This document shows positions 14,980 through 22,889 of a stretch of 53,378 bases of DNA, piece by piece. The stretch spans positions 1 through 53,378 of the forward strand of contig NZ_JACSWA010000426.1 of NCBI RefSeq assembly GCF_016888125.1, given 5' to 3'. Every line of letters starts with the position of its first letter. Position 1 is the stretch's first letter. The position numbers and the translations under genes were made by a program. The notes beneath the pieces are model-generated. The model made no database searches. It was not told where the DNA came from and was given only the letters and a program-made list of their open reading frames with translations. Source of the stretch: Spirulina sp. CCY15215 (GTDB lineage Bacteria; Cyanobacteriota; Cyanobacteriia; Cyanobacteriales; Spirulinaceae).

Positions 14980-15456
14980 TTATTCTTTATTTCGCCAAAT
15001 CCAGAGAAAATTGGTCAGCATATTAACAAAAACAGAAAAAGTTGTGGCAATAACTGGTGCAATAATAACTTCCCAAGTGTCGAGGATGAATGGCACTATC
15101 GTAATTTGCTCGATATCCACACCGTAAACGAGAAAATTGTAGATTCCAGTCCAAACAATAAAAGAACCGGCGATCGCGATATGATACTCCCCAAATCGCT
15201 TCCAAGTGGGACGAGGAAAACCAAATACCCAGCGATCGTTGATGAAAAAGCGCAAAATATTGGCAAACTCCGAAGTCGTCAAAGCAGCAAACCATGCGGG
15301 CAGATGAAACAGTTCGATCGCAAAATAGAGGAGAGGAATATTTAAACCCATAAAGGCCAAACCAACGATCCACCAGCGAACCATTGTATTATTTATCAGG
15401 GTTTTGGGGGAAAGGTTTTTCAGTTTGGCAAGCACGATCGCATAAAAGGTCAACAA
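14980..15456 (-). CDS. GtrA family membrane protein
   Basis: 158 residues with four predicted membrane helices: WWIVGLAFMGLNIPLLYFAI, a second around ALTTSEFANILRFF, a third in IAIAGSFIVWTGIYNFLV and a last VIATTFSVFVNMLTNFLWIW. FFINDRWVF and NFLWIWRN are characteristic of GtrA, a family thought to help move undecaprenyl- or lipid-linked sugars across membranes. It starts 11 bases after comF on the same strand, so the two are probably co-transcribed. Confidence 0.85.
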   Translation of the reverse strand: MLTFYAIVLAKLKNLSPKTLINNTMVRWWIVGLAFMGLNIPLLYFAIELFHLPAWFAALTTSEFANILRFFINDRWVFGFPRPTWKRFGEYHIAIAGSFIVWTGIYNFLVYGVDIEQITIVPFILDTWEVIIAPVIATTFSVFVNMLTNFLWIWRNKE

Positions 15457-15467
15457 CTTAAAGTATC

Positions 15468-16148
15468 TTAATGGTTTGTGGGCAGTTTCCGATTTGGAGT
15501 AGCAATTGCAGCAATTCCTGCCACCTGAATTCCTTGCTCAACGAGGACTTTCGCCCCTGCTTTTAATGTATTTCCCGTGGTGCAAATATCATCCACCAGT
15601 AAAATCGGTAACTGGGGTCTTCTCTTTTGGAAGTCCTTCCCCAAGGCAAAGGCATCTTGCATCATTAATTCCCGCTCTTGAGGATTGAGGTCAAATAAGG
15701 GTTTTGTGTCTTTAATGCGTTGTAGACCTTGAGATTTTAACGAAAAACCCGTCTGACGGCAAAAACTGCGAGCGATTAATTCAGCCTGATCGAATCCTCT
15801 TTTTTGACGCTTTTCGGGGTTCATGGGTAGGGGAACAACGATCGCTTTGGGTAAAATAGAGGCACTATTGAGCCAAACTCGACCAAGTTCCTCTCCGAGA
15901 AGTTCCGCAATTTGAGGCTTATTTTCGTATTTCATGACGGCGATCGCCCTTTTGAGAACTCCCCCATAATGACCCCAAATAAAAAGCGGCGATTCTCCTT
16001 GCCAAGAGGCCGCGGGTTTGGCGACTTGACACCGTTGTAGTTGCCTGTGGCAGGCTTTACAAAGGATATCTTCTGCCGGGCGATCGCACAAAGGACAAGC
16101 ATCTGCCAAAAATAAAGACCGGAAATTTTTCAACCAAGCAAAATGCAC
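15468..16148 (-). CDS. ComF family protein (phosphoribosyltransferase fold)
   Basis: 226 residues. A Cys4 zinc-finger-like N terminus (CPLCDRPAEDILCKACHRQLQ shortened here to its Cys pairs CPLC and CKAC), then a PRTase domain with VVPLPMNPEKRQKRGFDQAE and the PRPP loop LPILLVDDICTTGNTLKAG. ComF is needed for natural transformation in competent bacteria, including cyanobacteria, acting on incoming single-stranded DNA. Length is standard. It is divergent from ftrC across a spacer of about 95 bases and is the first gene of a comF-gtrA pair. Confidence 0.9.
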   Translation of the reverse strand: MHFAWLKNFRSLFLADACPLCDRPAEDILCKACHRQLQRCQVAKPAASWQGESPLFIWGHYGGVLKRAIAVMKYENKPQIAELLGEELGRVWLNSASILPKAIVVPLPMNPEKRQKRGFDQAELIARSFCRQTGFSLKSQGLQRIKDTKPLFDLNPQERELMMQDAFALGKDFQKRRPQLPILLVDDICTTGNTLKAGAKVLVEQGIQVAGIAAIATPNRKLPTNH

Positions 16149-16242
16149 CTCGATCTCTCCCCTCGTACTGATGTATATGGAAAACCGCCTTGGGTTACAA
16201 TGCTGAAGATAAAATATTGTTCGCTATTACACCATTAAACCC

Positions 16243-16614
16243 ATGACTTCCGCAAATCCGGATAACAAGCACAAGGATAAAACACTTTCGGCAATGAAAA
16301 GTTTTTCAGAAAAATATGCTAAAAATACAGATACTTATTTTTGTATCGATCCGTCGGTAACAGCAGTAGTTATTGAAGGATTGGCAAAGCATAAAGATGA
16401 GTTGGGTTCCCCCTTGTGTCCCTGTCGTCACTACGAAGATAAGGAAGCAGAAGTCAAAGTAGCATTTTGGAATTGTCCCTGCGTACCCATGCGAGAACGC
16501 AAAGAATGCCATTGTATGTTATTCCTGAAACCAGAAGATGATTTTGTGGGGGATAAACAAGATATTGAGATAGAAGAGATTCTCAAAGTTCGGGAAAGTC
16601 TTACAGGGTCTTAA
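16243..16614 (+). CDS. ftrC: Ferredoxin-thioredoxin reductase, catalytic subunit
   Basis: 123 residues. Seven cysteines typical of the FTR catalytic subunit are present: FCID, LCPCRHY, FWNCPC and ECHCML. They hold the [4Fe-4S] cluster and the redox-active disulfide that passes electrons from photosynthetic ferredoxin to thioredoxins, which regulate carbon metabolism in the light. Length fits the family. The variable subunit (ftrV) is not in the window. It is followed after 25 bases by a DUF309 gene on the same strand. Confidence 0.96.
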   Translation: MTSANPDNKHKDKTLSAMKSFSEKYAKNTDTYFCIDPSVTAVVIEGLAKHKDELGSPLCPCRHYEDKEAEVKVAFWNCPCVPMRERKECHCMLFLKPEDDFVGDKQDIEIEEILKVRESLTGS

Positions 16615-16639
16615 TTAATCACCAGTTCTGAATTCTTAA

Positions 16640-17029
16640 ATGACTCGTCAAGCATTTTTACAAGGGGTTGAGGAGTTCAATCGTCAAGAGTTTTATGCCT
16701 GTCACGATACCTTAGAAGCGCTTTGGATGGAAGCCTCGGAACCGTGCAGACAGTTTTATCAGGGAATTTTACAAATTGCTGTCGCTTGCTATCATTTGGA
16801 GAACTGTAACTGGCGAGGTGCAGTAACATTGTTAGGAGAGGGAACACGGCGTATTCGAGACTATCGACCAGACTACGAAGGAATCAATGTGACGCGACTG
16901 TTTGAGGAAAGCTGGGAACTCCTCAACAGTCTCCAACACATCTCTCCCGAGGCGATCGCCTCTTTTCGAGAAGAAGTCCTTCATTCTCAAGCCGACTCTC
17001 CCAGTTTTCCCAAAATTATCTCGATTTGA
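16640..17029 (+). CDS. DUF309 domain protein
   Basis: 129 residues. The signature of DUF309 is clear: FNRQEFYACHDTLEALWME, FYQGILQIAVACYHLE, NWRGAVTLLGEG and a C-terminal helix. These are small all-helical proteins with a conserved HDxLE motif and no assigned activity. The gene is close behind ftrC and probably in its transcript. Confidence 0.85.
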   Translation: MTRQAFLQGVEEFNRQEFYACHDTLEALWMEASEPCRQFYQGILQIAVACYHLENCNWRGAVTLLGEGTRRIRDYRPDYEGINVTRLFEESWELLNSLQHISPEAIASFREEVLHSQADSPSFPKIISI

Positions 17030-17088
17030 GCAACTCTAGGAAACTTGCCCGATTCCCCGAACGTCTCTTTTTCATGAGCAATGAATGA

Positions 17089-17102
17089 TTATCAATTATC
17101 AA
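17089..17102. repeat. Heptamer TTATCAA x2
   Basis: Two copies upstream of lptA. They are the reverse complement of the TTGATAA units found after lptA at 17791-17815, so lptA is bracketed by the same heptamer in opposite orientation. Confidence 0.65.
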
Positions 17103-17126
17103 TAACGTTATTTTCTTTATCTTCCC

Positions 17127-17783
17127 ATGTTTGCCGTTATCAATCCCAAAAATCTTAACTCGCGCCGACTTTGGGGAATGGCGATCGCCCTTCCTCTCTT
17201 GGTTGTCGGAGGCAGTTTTTCCTTCGTGCAAAATGCGCGATCGGTAAAAGCACAGGAAGTCGGACGACAAATGGTCGTGCGATCGGATATTCAAGAAGCA
17301 AACCGTAGCACGGGAGTCATGACGGCTCGGGGTAATGTTCGCATTGATTATCCCGCTAGGCAAATGCAAGCAACTTCCGCTCAAGCACAATATTTTACCA
17401 ATGACGGGGTAATCGTCCTCACAGGGAACGTTCACGTCCTCCAGGAAGGCAATAGTACGAGAGGAGAGGTTATTACCTATTACGTTGAAGAAGGGCGGGT
17501 TGTAGCGACTCCTCGAGCCGATAGCCAAGTTGAGTCAATTTATTACGTTTCCGATCCCGATGCTCCCACTTCTCCCGCTAAAGAACCCGCATTAGTTCCC
17601 TATAATCCTAAGCCTGCTTTCAAAGAACCCTACAGCAGTACGTCCAACAATGCGACGATTGCGCCCTCGTTACCCCCTCTAAACCCACCGAGAGACAATC
17701 AACCCGTAGAAGCAGTTGTTCCCGAGGACAGCTTATTTCCTCCTCCTCCCGTCGAAGAAATTATGCCGGAAGGCGATCGCTAA
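17127..17783 (+). CDS. lptA: LptA/OstA-type lipopolysaccharide transport periplasmic protein
   Basis: 218 residues. A signal/anchor segment (GMAIALPLLVVGGSFSFV) and NARSVKAQE precede an OstA/LptA beta-jellyroll region: VVRSDIQEANRSTGVMTARGNV, RQMQATSAQAQYF, IVLTGNVHVLQEG. The last 70 residues are Pro-rich and probably disordered. LptA bridges inner and outer membranes in LPS export. It is immediately followed by lptB and an LptF/LptG permease, which supports the call. Confidence 0.85.
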   Translation: MFAVINPKNLNSRRLWGMAIALPLLVVGGSFSFVQNARSVKAQEVGRQMVVRSDIQEANRSTGVMTARGNVRIDYPARQMQATSAQAQYFTNDGVIVLTGNVHVLQEGNSTRGEVITYYVEEGRVVATPRADSQVESIYYVSDPDAPTSPAKEPALVPYNPKPAFKEPYSSTSNNATIAPSLPPLNPPRDNQPVEAVVPEDSLFPPPPVEEIMPEGDR

Positions 17784-17790
17784 TGGGAAA

Positions 17791-17815
17791 TTGATAATTG
17801 ATAATTGATAATTGA
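17791..17815. repeat. Heptamer TTGATAA x3.6 between lptA and lptB
   Basis: The array ends one base before the lptB ATG (17817) and occupies the position of its ribosome-binding site. In-frame TTG codons in the array could be misread as starts. Confidence 0.85.
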
Positions 17816-17816
17816 A

Positions 17817-18542
17817 ATGATTCGATTAGAGAACGTACATAAGGCTTATGGCAAGCGATTAGTCGTCAATCGCGTTAATATTAGTGTTGCTCAAGGGGAA
17901 ATTGTTGGCTTGCTCGGACCCAATGGCGCAGGCAAAACAACCACATTTTATATTGCTGTCGGCTTGGTTAAACCAAAACAAGGGACGGTTTGGCTCGAGG
18001 ATCGCAATATTACTCGCCTAACCCTCAATGAGCGATCGCATCTCGGTATTGGTTATCTCACCCAACAAGCCAGCATTTTTCGAGATTTGACAGTGTGGGA
18101 AAATATTCAATTGGTACTCGAGCAAGGCAATGTTCCCCCAGAAGAGCATCCCAAGCGCCTACAAGAACTTTTAAGTGAGTTTCGTCTCCATAAAGTTGCC
18201 CGCACCAAAGGCAATCAAGTATCGGGAGGAGAAAGACGACGCACGGAAATTGCCCGCGCTTTAGCAACGGGACGCAACGGACCGAAATTTTTGCTTTTAG
18301 ATGAACCTTTTGCGGGAGTCGATCCGATCGCCGTGACGGAAATTCAAAACCTTGTGGCCGGATTGCGCGATCGTAATATGGGAATCTTAATCACCGATCA
18401 TAACGTGCGGGAAACCCTAGCCATTACCGATCGCGCCTACATCATGCGAGAAGGAGAAATTTTAGCCGCCGGCACAGCCGAGGAATTATACGACAATCGT
18501 TTAGTGCGAGAATATTATCTCGGAGAACAGTTTAAACTGTAA
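17817..18542 (+). CDS. lptB: LPS export ABC transporter ATP-binding protein
   Basis: 241 residues from ATG 17817 (MIRLENVHKAYGKR). It has Walker A GPNGAGKTTT, Q-loop GYLTQQASIFRDLTV, signature VSGGERRR, Walker B FLLLDEPFAGVDP and the H-loop ITDHNVRET, the last two with the wording typical of LptB. It powers extraction of lipopolysaccharide from the inner membrane together with LptFG. It lies between lptA and the permease gene in one operon. Translation must rely on a leader made of TTGATAA repeats, or on coupling to lptA 33 bases upstream. Confidence 0.94.
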   Translation: MIRLENVHKAYGKRLVVNRVNISVAQGEIVGLLGPNGAGKTTTFYIAVGLVKPKQGTVWLEDRNITRLTLNERSHLGIGYLTQQASIFRDLTVWENIQLVLEQGNVPPEEHPKRLQELLSEFRLHKVARTKGNQVSGGERRRTEIARALATGRNGPKFLLLDEPFAGVDPIAVTEIQNLVAGLRDRNMGILITDHNVRETLAITDRAYIMREGEILAAGTAEELYDNRLVREYYLGEQFKL

Positions 18543-18566
18543 TTTGCAAGAAAATTCTAAAACACA

Positions 18567-19733
18567 ATGGTCGCAGGCAAATCCAAGTTTTCGTTTTATC
18601 GACTCCTTCATATTTCCGTGATGGATCGCTACATTGTTGGCGCAATTTTACCGCCCTTTTTCTTCGGGTTGGGAATGTTTTCCGCCTTGGGTATTGCAGT
18701 GGGAATTCTCTTTGATTTAGTGCGGCGAGTCACAGAATATGGCTTACCCAATTCCATCGCCTTTAAAGTCGCTCTTTTTAGTGTCCCGCAATTTATTTTA
18801 TATTCTTTTCCTATGTCCATGCTCCTCGCGGCCTTGATGACCTACGGACAGTTATCAAGCGATAGCGAAATCGTGGCCATGCGGAGTGTCGGTGCCAGTG
18901 TTTATCGGATTGTCGTCCCCGCTCTGGCCCTAAGTTTAGTCATTACTGGGGTAACATTTATTTTTAATGATTGGATCGTCCCTTCTGCCAATTATCAAGC
19001 AGCAATTACCCTGGAAAAAGCACTCAATCAAGATAAACCCCTCTTTCAAGATAAGAATATTTTTTATCCTGAATATGCGACGGTGAAAGATGACTTTGGG
19101 AATCCCGAGAAGATTTTAAAACGTTTATTTTATGCAGAACGCTTTGATGGCCAAGAAATGCAGGGATTGACGGTGTTAGATCGCTCCGAAGGTAACGTTA
19201 GTCAAATTGTAACTTCCGAGGCTGCCACTTGGAATTTTCGGGAAAATAAATGGGACTTTTTCAATGGGGTGATGTACTTCATGTCCCCCGATGGCTCCAT
19301 CGATAATTTTCTCCGTTTTAAGCGTCAACAAATTCAATTACCGCGAACTCCTTTAGATTTAGCTTCTCGGGTGCGGGATAATACAGAACTGAGCATTGCT
19401 CAAGCGCGATCGCAAATGAAATTTTTTCAACAGGCTGGAGACGATCGCGCGGTTCGCAAGCTAAGAGTTCGCATTCAACAAAAATTTTCTCTACCTTTTG
19501 CCTGTTTGGTATTTGGCTTGGTGGGAGCGGCTTTGGGGGTTCTGCCTCGCAATACAAGTAAATCTACCAGTTTTGGTTTGAGCGTGATTGTTATTTTCTG
19601 CTATTACACCCTCTTTACAGTCACGGGACAAATGGGGGTTTTGGGTTCGCTTTCTCCCCTTGTCGCGGCTTGGTTAGCAAATATTGTTGGTTTAACCGTC
19701 GGAGGAATTTTACTGCTGCGATCGGCAAGTTAA
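18567..19733 (+). CDS. LptF/LptG family permease (YjgP/YjgQ)
   Basis: 388 residues with the LptF/G layout: three N-terminal helices (ILPPFFFGLGMFSALGIAVG; FSVPQFILYSFPMSMLLAAL; ALALSLVITGVTFIF), a periplasmic beta-jellyroll from about residue 130 to 290, and three C-terminal helices (PFACLVFGLVGAALGVL; VIVIFCYYTLFTVTG; AAWLANIVGLTVGGILLL). It forms the membrane part of the LPS extractor with LptB. Only one such permease is in the operon, as is usual in cyanobacteria, so it may act as a homodimer or with a partner elsewhere. Confidence 0.92.
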   Translation: MVAGKSKFSFYRLLHISVMDRYIVGAILPPFFFGLGMFSALGIAVGILFDLVRRVTEYGLPNSIAFKVALFSVPQFILYSFPMSMLLAALMTYGQLSSDSEIVAMRSVGASVYRIVVPALALSLVITGVTFIFNDWIVPSANYQAAITLEKALNQDKPLFQDKNIFYPEYATVKDDFGNPEKILKRLFYAERFDGQEMQGLTVLDRSEGNVSQIVTSEAATWNFRENKWDFFNGVMYFMSPDGSIDNFLRFKRQQIQLPRTPLDLASRVRDNTELSIAQARSQMKFFQQAGDDRAVRKLRVRIQQKFSLPFACLVFGLVGAALGVLPRNTSKSTSFGLSVIVIFCYYTLFTVTGQMGVLGSLSPLVAAWLANIVGLTVGGILLLRSAS

Positions 19734-19861
19734 CTGTCCAAAGTAAGGTGAAACAAACTATTCACGATATTATGTACTTTTGTGGAATTAGGATACCAAT
19801 TTTCAAGATAAAGTGTTAAGATGGCGATCGAGAATAAAGAGCGGTGATAGACTTTTGTTTC

Positions 19862-19892
19862 AGTATTGACGGTTTTTCGATCTAGTATTGAC
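19862..19892 (+). promoter_or_regulatory. Direct repeat AGTATTGAC, 22 bases apart, upstream of the RRM gene
   Basis: AGTATTGAC at 19862-19870 and again at 19884-19892, each followed by RG, in the 230-base leader region of the RRM gene. The spacing is two helical turns. Each contains a TTGAC -35-like core but no convincing -10 at the right distance, so this could be a regulator site or paired promoters. Confidence 0.35.
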
Positions 19893-19963
19893 AGGCTTCT
19901 CTCCGAAATCTTGGCTCACTTCATAATTGTGAATAACATTCTAAACAAAGGACAACACAGGTC

Positions 19964-20281
19964 ATGTCGATTTATGTAGGCAATCTTGCCTATGAGGTCA
20001 CTCAAGAGGATCTCACTTCAGTTTTCACTGAATATGGAACTGTTCAGCGCGTCCATATTCCCACCGACCGAGAAACTTCTCGTCCTCGGGGCTTTGCTTT
20101 TGTAGAAATGGGATCGGAAGCGGAAGAAGACAAAGCCATTGAAGCCCTTGATGAGGCAGAATGGATGGGTCGCGAACTCAAAGTTAACAAAGCGCGTCCT
20201 CGCAAGGAAAATGGTGGTGGTAGTCGCGGCAGCTTTGGCGGTGGCGGCGGTGGCGGCGGTCGCAGAAACAATCGTTTCTAA
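19964..20281 (+). CDS. Glycine-rich RRM RNA-binding protein (cyanobacterial Rbp type)
   Basis: 105 residues. One RRM with RNP2 (IYVGNL) at the N terminus and RNP1 (RGFAFVEM) near residue 45, followed by a short Gly/Arg tail (SFGGGGGGGGRRNNRF). Cyanobacterial Rbp proteins of this type bind RNA and many are cold-induced, acting as RNA chaperones or in mRNA positioning. The unusually long leader (230 bases after the preceding gene) fits post-transcriptional control, but no specific element was identified. Confidence 0.93.
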   Translation: MSIYVGNLAYEVTQEDLTSVFTEYGTVQRVHIPTDRETSRPRGFAFVEMGSEAEEDKAIEALDEAEWMGRELKVNKARPRKENGGGSRGSFGGGGGGGGRRNNRF

Positions 20282-20433
20282 AACCGTTAATTACATTCTA
20301 CATTTTTTCCCTGCAAACTTTTTATGTGTTTGGGGGGAATTTTTTGTGTTGCTTAAACTGGAGTAATATAAATTTAGATCGCCGACTTGATGCGCGATCG
20401 CCTTTTATCTTTTCGCGAAAAAAAGAGTGATAT

Positions 20434-21438
20434 ATGAAAATAGCTTTAAAATCTGCCTTTATCACCACACTTTTAGCAACAACGCTTTTGGGGTGCGGAC
20501 AGTCCCCAGAAAGTACGGATACAAAATCTTCAGAAAGTAAAACAACCGAGAAATTTGTCGCTATTACCCAAATTGTCGAACATCCTGCCCTTGATGCAAC
20601 CCGAGAGGGAGTTAAAGATGAATTAGCAGAGGCAGGATTAAAGGAGGGAGAAAACTTAAAATGGGAGTGGGAAAGCGCTCAAGGTAATCCTAGCACTGCT
20701 GCACAAATTGCCAGTAAATTTGTTGGCGATCGCCCTGATGTTATTGTGGCGATCGCGACTCCTTCCGCACAAGCTATCATTTCTGCAACAAAAGAAATCC
20801 CTGTTATTTTCACTGCTGTTACCGATCCCATCGGAGCAAAGTTGGTGGAAAATCTGGAAAAACCTGGAGAATTAGTAACAGGAGTTACGGATCTTTCTCC
20901 CATTGGCGAACAATTGGATTTAATCAAGGAAATTACACCGGAAGTAAAGCGCGTTGGTGTACTTTATAGTGCCGGAGAATCCAATTCTGTGAGCTTGGTA
21001 GAATTGTTAAAAAAAGAAGCAATATCTCGCAATTTAGAAATTGTTGAAGCAACTGCCGCACAATCGAGTAATGTAGCCACAGCAGCACAGAGTTTAATCG
21101 GGAAAGTAGATGTTATTTATGTTCCCACGGATAATACTATTGTTTCAGCTTTAGAGGCAGCAATTCAAGTCGCGACGGAGAACAAAATTCCTCTTTATGC
21201 AGGAGATACGGATTCCGTCGAACGAGGTGCGATCGCGGCACTGAGTTTCAACTATTATGATGTGGGCAGACAAACAGGAAAAATTGTTCTTGAAGTCTTA
21301 GAAGGTAAAAAACCGGGGGATATTCCCGTACAATCTGTAGAGAAACTACAATTATTTGTCAATCTCAAAGCAGCAGAAGCAATGGGAGTAGAAATTCCTG
21401 AAAGCGTTAAATCTAGAGCAGAGAAGGTGATACAATAA
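20434..21438 (+). CDS. ABC transporter substrate-binding lipoprotein (TrpX/ABC_sub_bind family)
   Basis: 334 residues. A lipoprotein signal (ITTLLATTLLGCG) puts the lipidated Cys near residue 21; a Ser/Thr/Glu linker and a two-lobed binding domain follow (FVAITQIVEHPALDATREGV, RPDVIVAIATPSAQA, PVIFTAVTDPIGAKLV, RVGVLYSAGESNS). The family includes tryptophan/tyrosine-type importers, but ligand cannot be read from sequence. The matching permease and ATPase genes lie at 21995-23684 on the same strand, yet a strong terminator and an opposing gene separate them from this gene. Confidence 0.9.
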   Translation: MKIALKSAFITTLLATTLLGCGQSPESTDTKSSESKTTEKFVAITQIVEHPALDATREGVKDELAEAGLKEGENLKWEWESAQGNPSTAAQIASKFVGDRPDVIVAIATPSAQAIISATKEIPVIFTAVTDPIGAKLVENLEKPGELVTGVTDLSPIGEQLDLIKEITPEVKRVGVLYSAGESNSVSLVELLKKEAISRNLEIVEATAAQSSNVATAAQSLIGKVDVIYVPTDNTIVSALEAAIQVATENKIPLYAGDTDSVERGAIAALSFNYYDVGRQTGKIVLEVLEGKKPGDIPVQSVEKLQLFVNLKAAEAMGVEIPESVKSRAEKVIQ

Positions 21439-21441
21439 AGA

Positions 21442-21478
21442 AAATCTTGCAAGTTACAGAATCTAACTTGCAAGATTT
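21442..21478. terminator. Strong bidirectional terminator hairpin
   Basis: A perfect 15-base stem, AAATCTTGCAAGTTA (21442-21456) with TAACTTGCAAGATTT (21464-21478), around a 7-base loop, with A and T runs at its base. It begins three bases after the stop of the binding-protein gene and can also stop the opposing small gene. Confidence 0.9.
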
Positions 21479-21483
21479 ATTTA

Positions 21484-21529
21484 GAGTTTATTGGGTTATG
21501 TTGAGTTTATTGGGTTATGTTGAGTTTAT
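21484..21529. repeat. 19-base tandem repeat, 2.4 copies
   Basis: GAGTTTATTGGGTTATGTT occurs at 21484-21502 and 21503-21521, and begins again at 21522-21529. The last partial unit supplies the stop codon of the minus-strand small gene. Confidence 0.85.
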
Positions 21530-21816
21530 CCGTTAGCATCTATGCAGTAAGCGAGTTCCTCTTGATATTCAGAGGCAAGCTCGTCTACGTCTTCCTCAGT
21601 AATACTATCGAGTTCCTCTCCAGTCATAATAGCATCAAACCAACAAGCACAAGCTAATTCGCCTATTCCTTCTGCATCGCATCTGTCTAGCATTGCGCCA
21701 TCAATTTCAATGGTACTTTCTTCTGCCCGAAGCGGAGAAGAAGTTAATGCCATCGCGCCAATACTAAACAATAAAACTGCGGCAAACGAGGTGGAGACTT
21801 TAAGATACCTTTCCAT
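21526..21816 (-). CDS. Small secreted Cys-containing protein of unknown function
   Basis: 96 residues. A signal peptide is clear (FAAVLLFSIGAMALTSSPLRAEES), leaving an acidic mature domain of about 65 residues with four Cys (DRCDAE, ACACWF, AYCID) that could form two disulfides. Acidic Glu/Asp-rich helices follow. Not recognised as a known family. A leader rich in A/G (AAAAAGAGAGAAATCC before the ATG on the minus strand) is compatible with a ribosome-binding site. It sits in reverse orientation between the binding-protein gene and the permease gene of one ABC transporter. Confidence 0.65.
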   Translation of the reverse strand: MERYLKVSTSFAAVLLFSIGAMALTSSPLRAEESTIEIDGAMLDRCDAEGIGELACACWFDAIMTGEELDSITEEDVDELASEYQEELAYCIDANG

Positions 21817-21994
21817 GGATTTCTCTCTTTTTTTGAGAAAATAATTTGTTTGTAGTCGATCGCTCCAATACTTGCTAAATACTGGATTGATTTGGGTTTA
21901 GTATTCTAAGCATGGCACAAGAAAAAAAAATTCGCTGAAATTTAATTCAAATCATTTAAAATTCAAATCAGTTTATAGTATTTATAAAGTTCAG

Positions 21995-22885
21995 ATGAAT
22001 ATAATTGCGTTTTTTGGTGCAATTGAATTAGGTTTGCTCTACGCTTTAGTGGGCATTGGCGTATATTTATCTTTCCGTGTATTAGACTTTCCCGACTTAA
22101 CAGTTGATGGTAGTTTTCCGTTAGGAGGTGCGGTTGCTGCGACTTTAATTGCTAATGGGATCGATCCTTATTTAGCGACAGGAGTGGCAATTTTTGCGGG
22201 AGGAATAGCGGGTTTGATTACGGCATTTCTCAACGTGCAGTTTAAGATACTGCACCTTCTCGCCAGTATTTTAACGGCGATCGCGCTTTACTCAATTAAT
22301 TTACGCATTATGGGCAAACCCAATGTTTCTTTATTGGGACAGTCTACCGCGATCGCCCCTCTAGAAGAACTCTTGAATTTTATGCCTAGTTGGGTTGCAA
22401 CACCCCTTATTTTATTGATTTTAGTATTATTAATTAAATTCTGCCTCGATTATTTTCTCAACTCAGAATTAGGTTTAGCAATGCGGGCAACTGGAACAAA
22501 TTCAACAATGGCAAAAGCCCAAGGAATTTATACCGATCGCCTAATTCTTTTAGGCATAGCAATGAGTAATGCTTTAGTGGCTTTTGCAGGCGCTTTATTT
22601 GCTCAATTATATGGATTTGCGGATGTGACAATGGGGGTAGGAACGATTATTTTTGGCTTGGCTGCGGTCATTATTGGCGAGAGATTGATTACTAATTCTA
22701 GCGTGCAATGGGCAACATTTAGCGCAATTTTAGGAGCAATTTCCTATCGCATTGCTGTTGCGTTTGCCTTTAATTTAGATTTCCTCGGTTTTCAAACCCA
22801 AGACTTAAATTTAGTAACAGCAATTTTAGTGGGAATTGCCCTAATTTCCCCCAAATCTTTGCCCAAAAAGTTATCCTCAAAATAG
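21995..22885 (+). CDS. ABC transporter permease (TrpY-like, BPD_transp_2 fold)
   Basis: 296 residues with about eight hydrophobic helices. DLTVDGSFPLGGAVAATLI and GLAMRATGTNSTMAKAQGI are typical of the permeases paired with TrpX-type binding proteins. It precedes its ATPase by four bases. The region just before it is AT-rich, with a possible -10 TATAGT at 21974-21979, so it may have its own promoter independent of the binding-protein gene. Confidence 0.9.
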   Translation: MNIIAFFGAIELGLLYALVGIGVYLSFRVLDFPDLTVDGSFPLGGAVAATLIANGIDPYLATGVAIFAGGIAGLITAFLNVQFKILHLLASILTAIALYSINLRIMGKPNVSLLGQSTAIAPLEELLNFMPSWVATPLILLILVLLIKFCLDYFLNSELGLAMRATGTNSTMAKAQGIYTDRLILLGIAMSNALVAFAGALFAQLYGFADVTMGVGTIIFGLAAVIIGERLITNSSVQWATFSAILGAISYRIAVAFAFNLDFLGFQTQDLNLVTAILVGIALISPKSLPKKLSSK

Positions 22886-22889
22886 AAAA

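Noticed and set aside
17805-17816. TTG at 17805 as the lptB start
   Set aside because: It lies inside the TTGATAA repeat array; the conserved N terminus begins at ATG 17817.
20044-20271. Proline/arginine-rich frame antisense to the RRM gene
   Set aside because: Produced by the reverse complement of the glycine-coding GGC/GGT tract; not a gene.
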